This document shows, piece by piece, positions 62,382 through 64,000 of a DNA stretch of 64,000 nucleotides (positions are counted from its first letter, which is position 1; each line of letters begins with the position of its first letter). This stretch comes from Tunicatimonas pelagia (GTDB lineage Bacteria; Bacteroidota; Bacteroidia; Cytophagales; Cyclobacteriaceae): contig NZ_CP120683.1 in NCBI RefSeq assembly GCF_030506325.1, positions 4,787,001-4,851,000 on the forward strand, in the 5' to 3' direction. The notes under the pieces are model-generated. The model worked only from the letters and a program-made list of their open reading frames with translations, was not told the origin of the DNA and did no database searches. The translations under genes were made by a program, and so were the position numbers.

Positions 62382-63167
62382 CTATTCGCCGGTAAATTGG
62401 GGAGCGCGCTTCTCTAAGAAGGCTTGGGTTCCCTCCACAAAGTCGCGCGACTTGCAGCAGGCGGCAAAGCTATTGGCTTCGGTTTGATAGCCGTTCTCTT
62501 CGGCTTCGTAGGCAGCGTTTACACAGTCTACCACCATACCAATTGCTAGTGGAGCTTTAGAAGTGATTTTTTTCAGTAAACGCTCGCAGTAGTCTACCAA
62601 CGCGGCTTTATCTTCTACCAGTTGATTAACCAAACCAATTTCGTAGGCCCGCTCCGCTGAGATTGTATCGCCGGTCATCATTATTTCCAAAGCTCGCCCT
62701 CGGCCCACCAAGTTCGGCAGCCGTTGGGTTCCCCCGAATCCGGGAATCAGACCTAAATTAACTTCTGGCTGACCGAAAACAGCACTTCGGGAAGCAATCC
62801 GGATGTGGCAGGCCATCGCCAACTCACAGCCTCCGCCTAAGGCAAATCCGTGAACCGCAGCCACCACCGGTTTATCACATTTCTCGATAGAAGCAAATAC
62901 TTCTTGCCCCACCTCGGCAAATTTGCGTCCGTTTACTTCATTGAGTTCAGAGACTTCTGCAATATCGGCTCCGGCTACAAAGGCTCGCTCGCCCGATCCG
63001 ATAATAACCACCGCTTTTACATCGCTATCGTCGTAAATTTCCTGAAAAGCTTCGCCTATTTCTTCTAGCGTTGCCTTATTCAATGCATTCAGCTTATCTT
63101 CCCGATCGATGGTAAGCGTTAAGATACCATCCTTCACCTCGGTGTCGATATATTTATAATTTGCCAT
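62382..63167 (-). CDS. enoyl-CoA hydratase/isomerase (crotonase family)
   Basis: 261 residues, the size of mitochondrial-type crotonase. Both catalytic glutamates are present, E115 ([11 protein letters not shown]) and E135 (FGQPEVNLG), and the oxyanion-hole glycine in AGADIAE is at G67. It hydrates trans-2-enoyl-CoA in beta-oxidation or a related pathway. A perfect Bacteroidota promoter lies about 100 bases upstream. Paralogues without pathway context cannot be given a specific substrate. Confidence 0.92.
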   Translation of the reverse strand: MANYKYIDTEVKDGILTLTIDREDKLNALNKATLEEIGEAFQEIYDDSDVKAVVIIGSGERAFVAGADIAEVSELNEVNGRKFAEVGQEVFASIEKCDKPVVAAVHGFALGGGCELAMACHIRIASRSAVFGQPEVNLGLIPGFGGTQRLPNLVGRGRALEIMMTGDTISAERAYEIGLVNQLVEDKAALVDYCERLLKKITSKAPLAIGMVVDCVNAAYEAEENGYQTEANSFAACCKSRDFVEGTQAFLEKRAPQFTGE

Positions 63168-63265
63168 ACTACCTTATTAAAACGTAAACTGTGTGCCCGC
63201 AACCGTAAAGCCAGTCAGGGACATTTATAAGAAGCTCTGTTTGAGCGTTCGCGCTTTTGAGGTGC

Positions 63266-63295
63266 AAATATAACAGGTGGGGTAGTATTCTCAAA
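63266..63295 (-). promoter_or_regulatory. Bacteroidota sigma-A promoter of the enoyl-CoA hydratase gene
   Basis: On the minus strand TTG (63295-63293), 19 bases, then TATATTTG (63273-63266), a perfect -7 element. Transcription would start near 63259, giving a leader of about 90 bases. Confidence 0.7.
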
Positions 63296-63464
63296 AACCT
63301 GGAATATGTGCAGTTTTTTTACTATAAAATGCAGCTAAACTGCTTTAGTAATTTGAAACAAACATCTTGATTGCTAACGACGTTAACCATTCTTATTACA
63401 TTCAGTTCAGCAAACTCAAAGCTGGATATAAATACTCATATTTCTTATTCATAAAGCACACACT

Positions 63465-64000
63465 ATGTCAGAAAAACGGAAGATTACAGTTGCTCACGGC
63501 GACGGAATTGGCCCAGAAATTATGAAAGCCACTTTGGCCATTTTAGAGGCTGCGGGAGCAGCCATAGAACCGGAGGTGATTGAAATTGGGGAGCAGGTCT
63601 ACCATCGGGGCGTGAGTTCAGGTATTGAACCTTCCTCCTGGGATTCGTTACGAAGTACCCAAGTTTTTCTGAAAGCACCTATCACCACTCCACAAGGAGG
63701 AGGTTTTAAATCGTTGAACGTAACTACCCGGAAAACACTGGGGTTGTACGCCAATGTACGTCCCTGCCGATCGTATAATCCGTATGTACCTACCCGCCAC
63801 GATGAAATTGATATGGTGATTGTGCGGGAAAACGAGGAAGATTTGTACGCAGGTATTGAGCATCAGCAGACTGAGGAGGTAGTGCAGTGCCTGAAATTGG
63901 TGAGTCGCCCCGGATGCGAGAAAATAATTCGCTATGCCTTCGAGTATGCCGAAGCCTACGACCGCAAGAAAGTGACTTGCTTCTCTAAAGATAATATTAT
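63465..64000 (+). CDS. icd: NADP-dependent isocitrate dehydrogenase, N-terminal part (3' cut by window)
   Basis: Open from ATG 63465 to the window edge, about 178 residues. The opening ITVAHGDGIGPEIM, the substrate helix LNVTTRKTLGLYANVRP (with the Ser/Asn/Arg phosphate- and isocitrate-binding residues), and DMVIVRENEEDLYAGIEH are diagnostic of isocitrate/isopropylmalate dehydrogenases. The TTRKTLGLYANVRP form matches the isocitrate enzyme of Bacteroidota. Converts isocitrate to 2-oxoglutarate in the TCA cycle. Divergent from the enoyl-CoA hydratase gene over a 297-base gap. Confidence 0.88.
   Translation, partial: MSEKRKITVAHGDGIGPEIMKATLAILEAAGAAIEPEVIEIGEQVYHRGVSSGIEPSSWDSLRSTQVFLKAPITTPQGGGFKSLNVTTRKTLGLYANVRPCRSYNPYVPTRHDEIDMVIVRENEEDLYAGIEHQQTEEVVQCLKLVSRPGCEKIIRYAFEYAEAYDRKKVTCFSKDNI

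Overview
The window looks like chromosomal DNA from a Bacteroidota bacterium, most likely an aerobic, probably marine member of the Cytophagales. The reasons are a SusC/SusD pair under an ECF sigma factor and a FecR anti-sigma factor, several families largely confined to this phylum (DUF4292, DUF4837, DUF2911, the GWxTD protein, DUF2723/GT117, DUF2027-Smr), many spaced signal peptides ending in AQ, and two good Bacteroidota-type promoters (TTG, 19 bp, TAnnTTTG). No rRNA, tRNA or CRISPR array was seen. Housekeeping genes (gatA, dut, rlmB, icd) argue for a chromosome.

Layout. 0-15 kb: single genes for repair, redox and surface functions: an endonuclease III-like glycosylase, a TPR lipoprotein, an Omp85-type barrel, an MDR oxidoreductase, a small AT-rich island of three orphan genes (4.6-6.2 kb), a Gfo/Idh/MocA protein, DinB/YfiT, nitroreductase, a fused rhamnulose-1-phosphate aldolase/dehydrogenase, an aldo/keto reductase, a MORN-repeat protein and a DUF2027-Smr protein. 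15.3-30.6 kb: one co-directional block. It starts with sigma/FecR/SusC(STN)/SusD, then a six-cysteine secreted peptide, a decayed second susD tail and a terminator. A GH110 alpha-galactosidase, an FG-GAP lipoprotein with a CxxCH haem motif and an SGNH-TPR protein follow. The block ends with a 49-residue DUF5989 protein, an SxtJ protein and an O-carbamoyltransferase. 30.6-37.7 kb: an FtsX-type permease, a universal stress protein, 3-methyladenine glycosylase, DUF2911, DUF2805 and an ExHH-motif protein.

38-43 kb: a GT117 integral membrane glycosyltransferase, a GWxTD protein and RlmB. 43.1-45.1 kb: a small MITE-like element and a complete ISKra4-family insertion sequence with a 9-bp target duplication. 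The IS sits directly upstream of a phosphorus-scavenging run (TonB receptor, purple-acid-type phosphatase, Tat-exported PhoX). 51.5-62.3 kb, minus strand: a core cell-envelope run (flippase, dUTPase, TPR, DUF4292, EnvC-like activator, TatA, GatA, MltD-like transglycosylase, DUF4837), broken by a second copy of the MITE. The window closes with an enoyl-CoA hydratase and the start of NADP isocitrate dehydrogenase.

Intergenic DNA is unusual: several gaps hold degenerate dispersed repeats built from short words, often heptamers. Two families recur in opposite orientation 20-27 kb apart, and a (ATCATCA)12 tract runs straight into the start codon of the DUF2805 gene. The most interesting functional unit is the glycan-uptake/GH110 cluster leading into the SGNH-DUF5989-SxtJ-carbamoyltransferase cassette. 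It suggests a carbamoylated surface glycan or metabolite of unknown identity.
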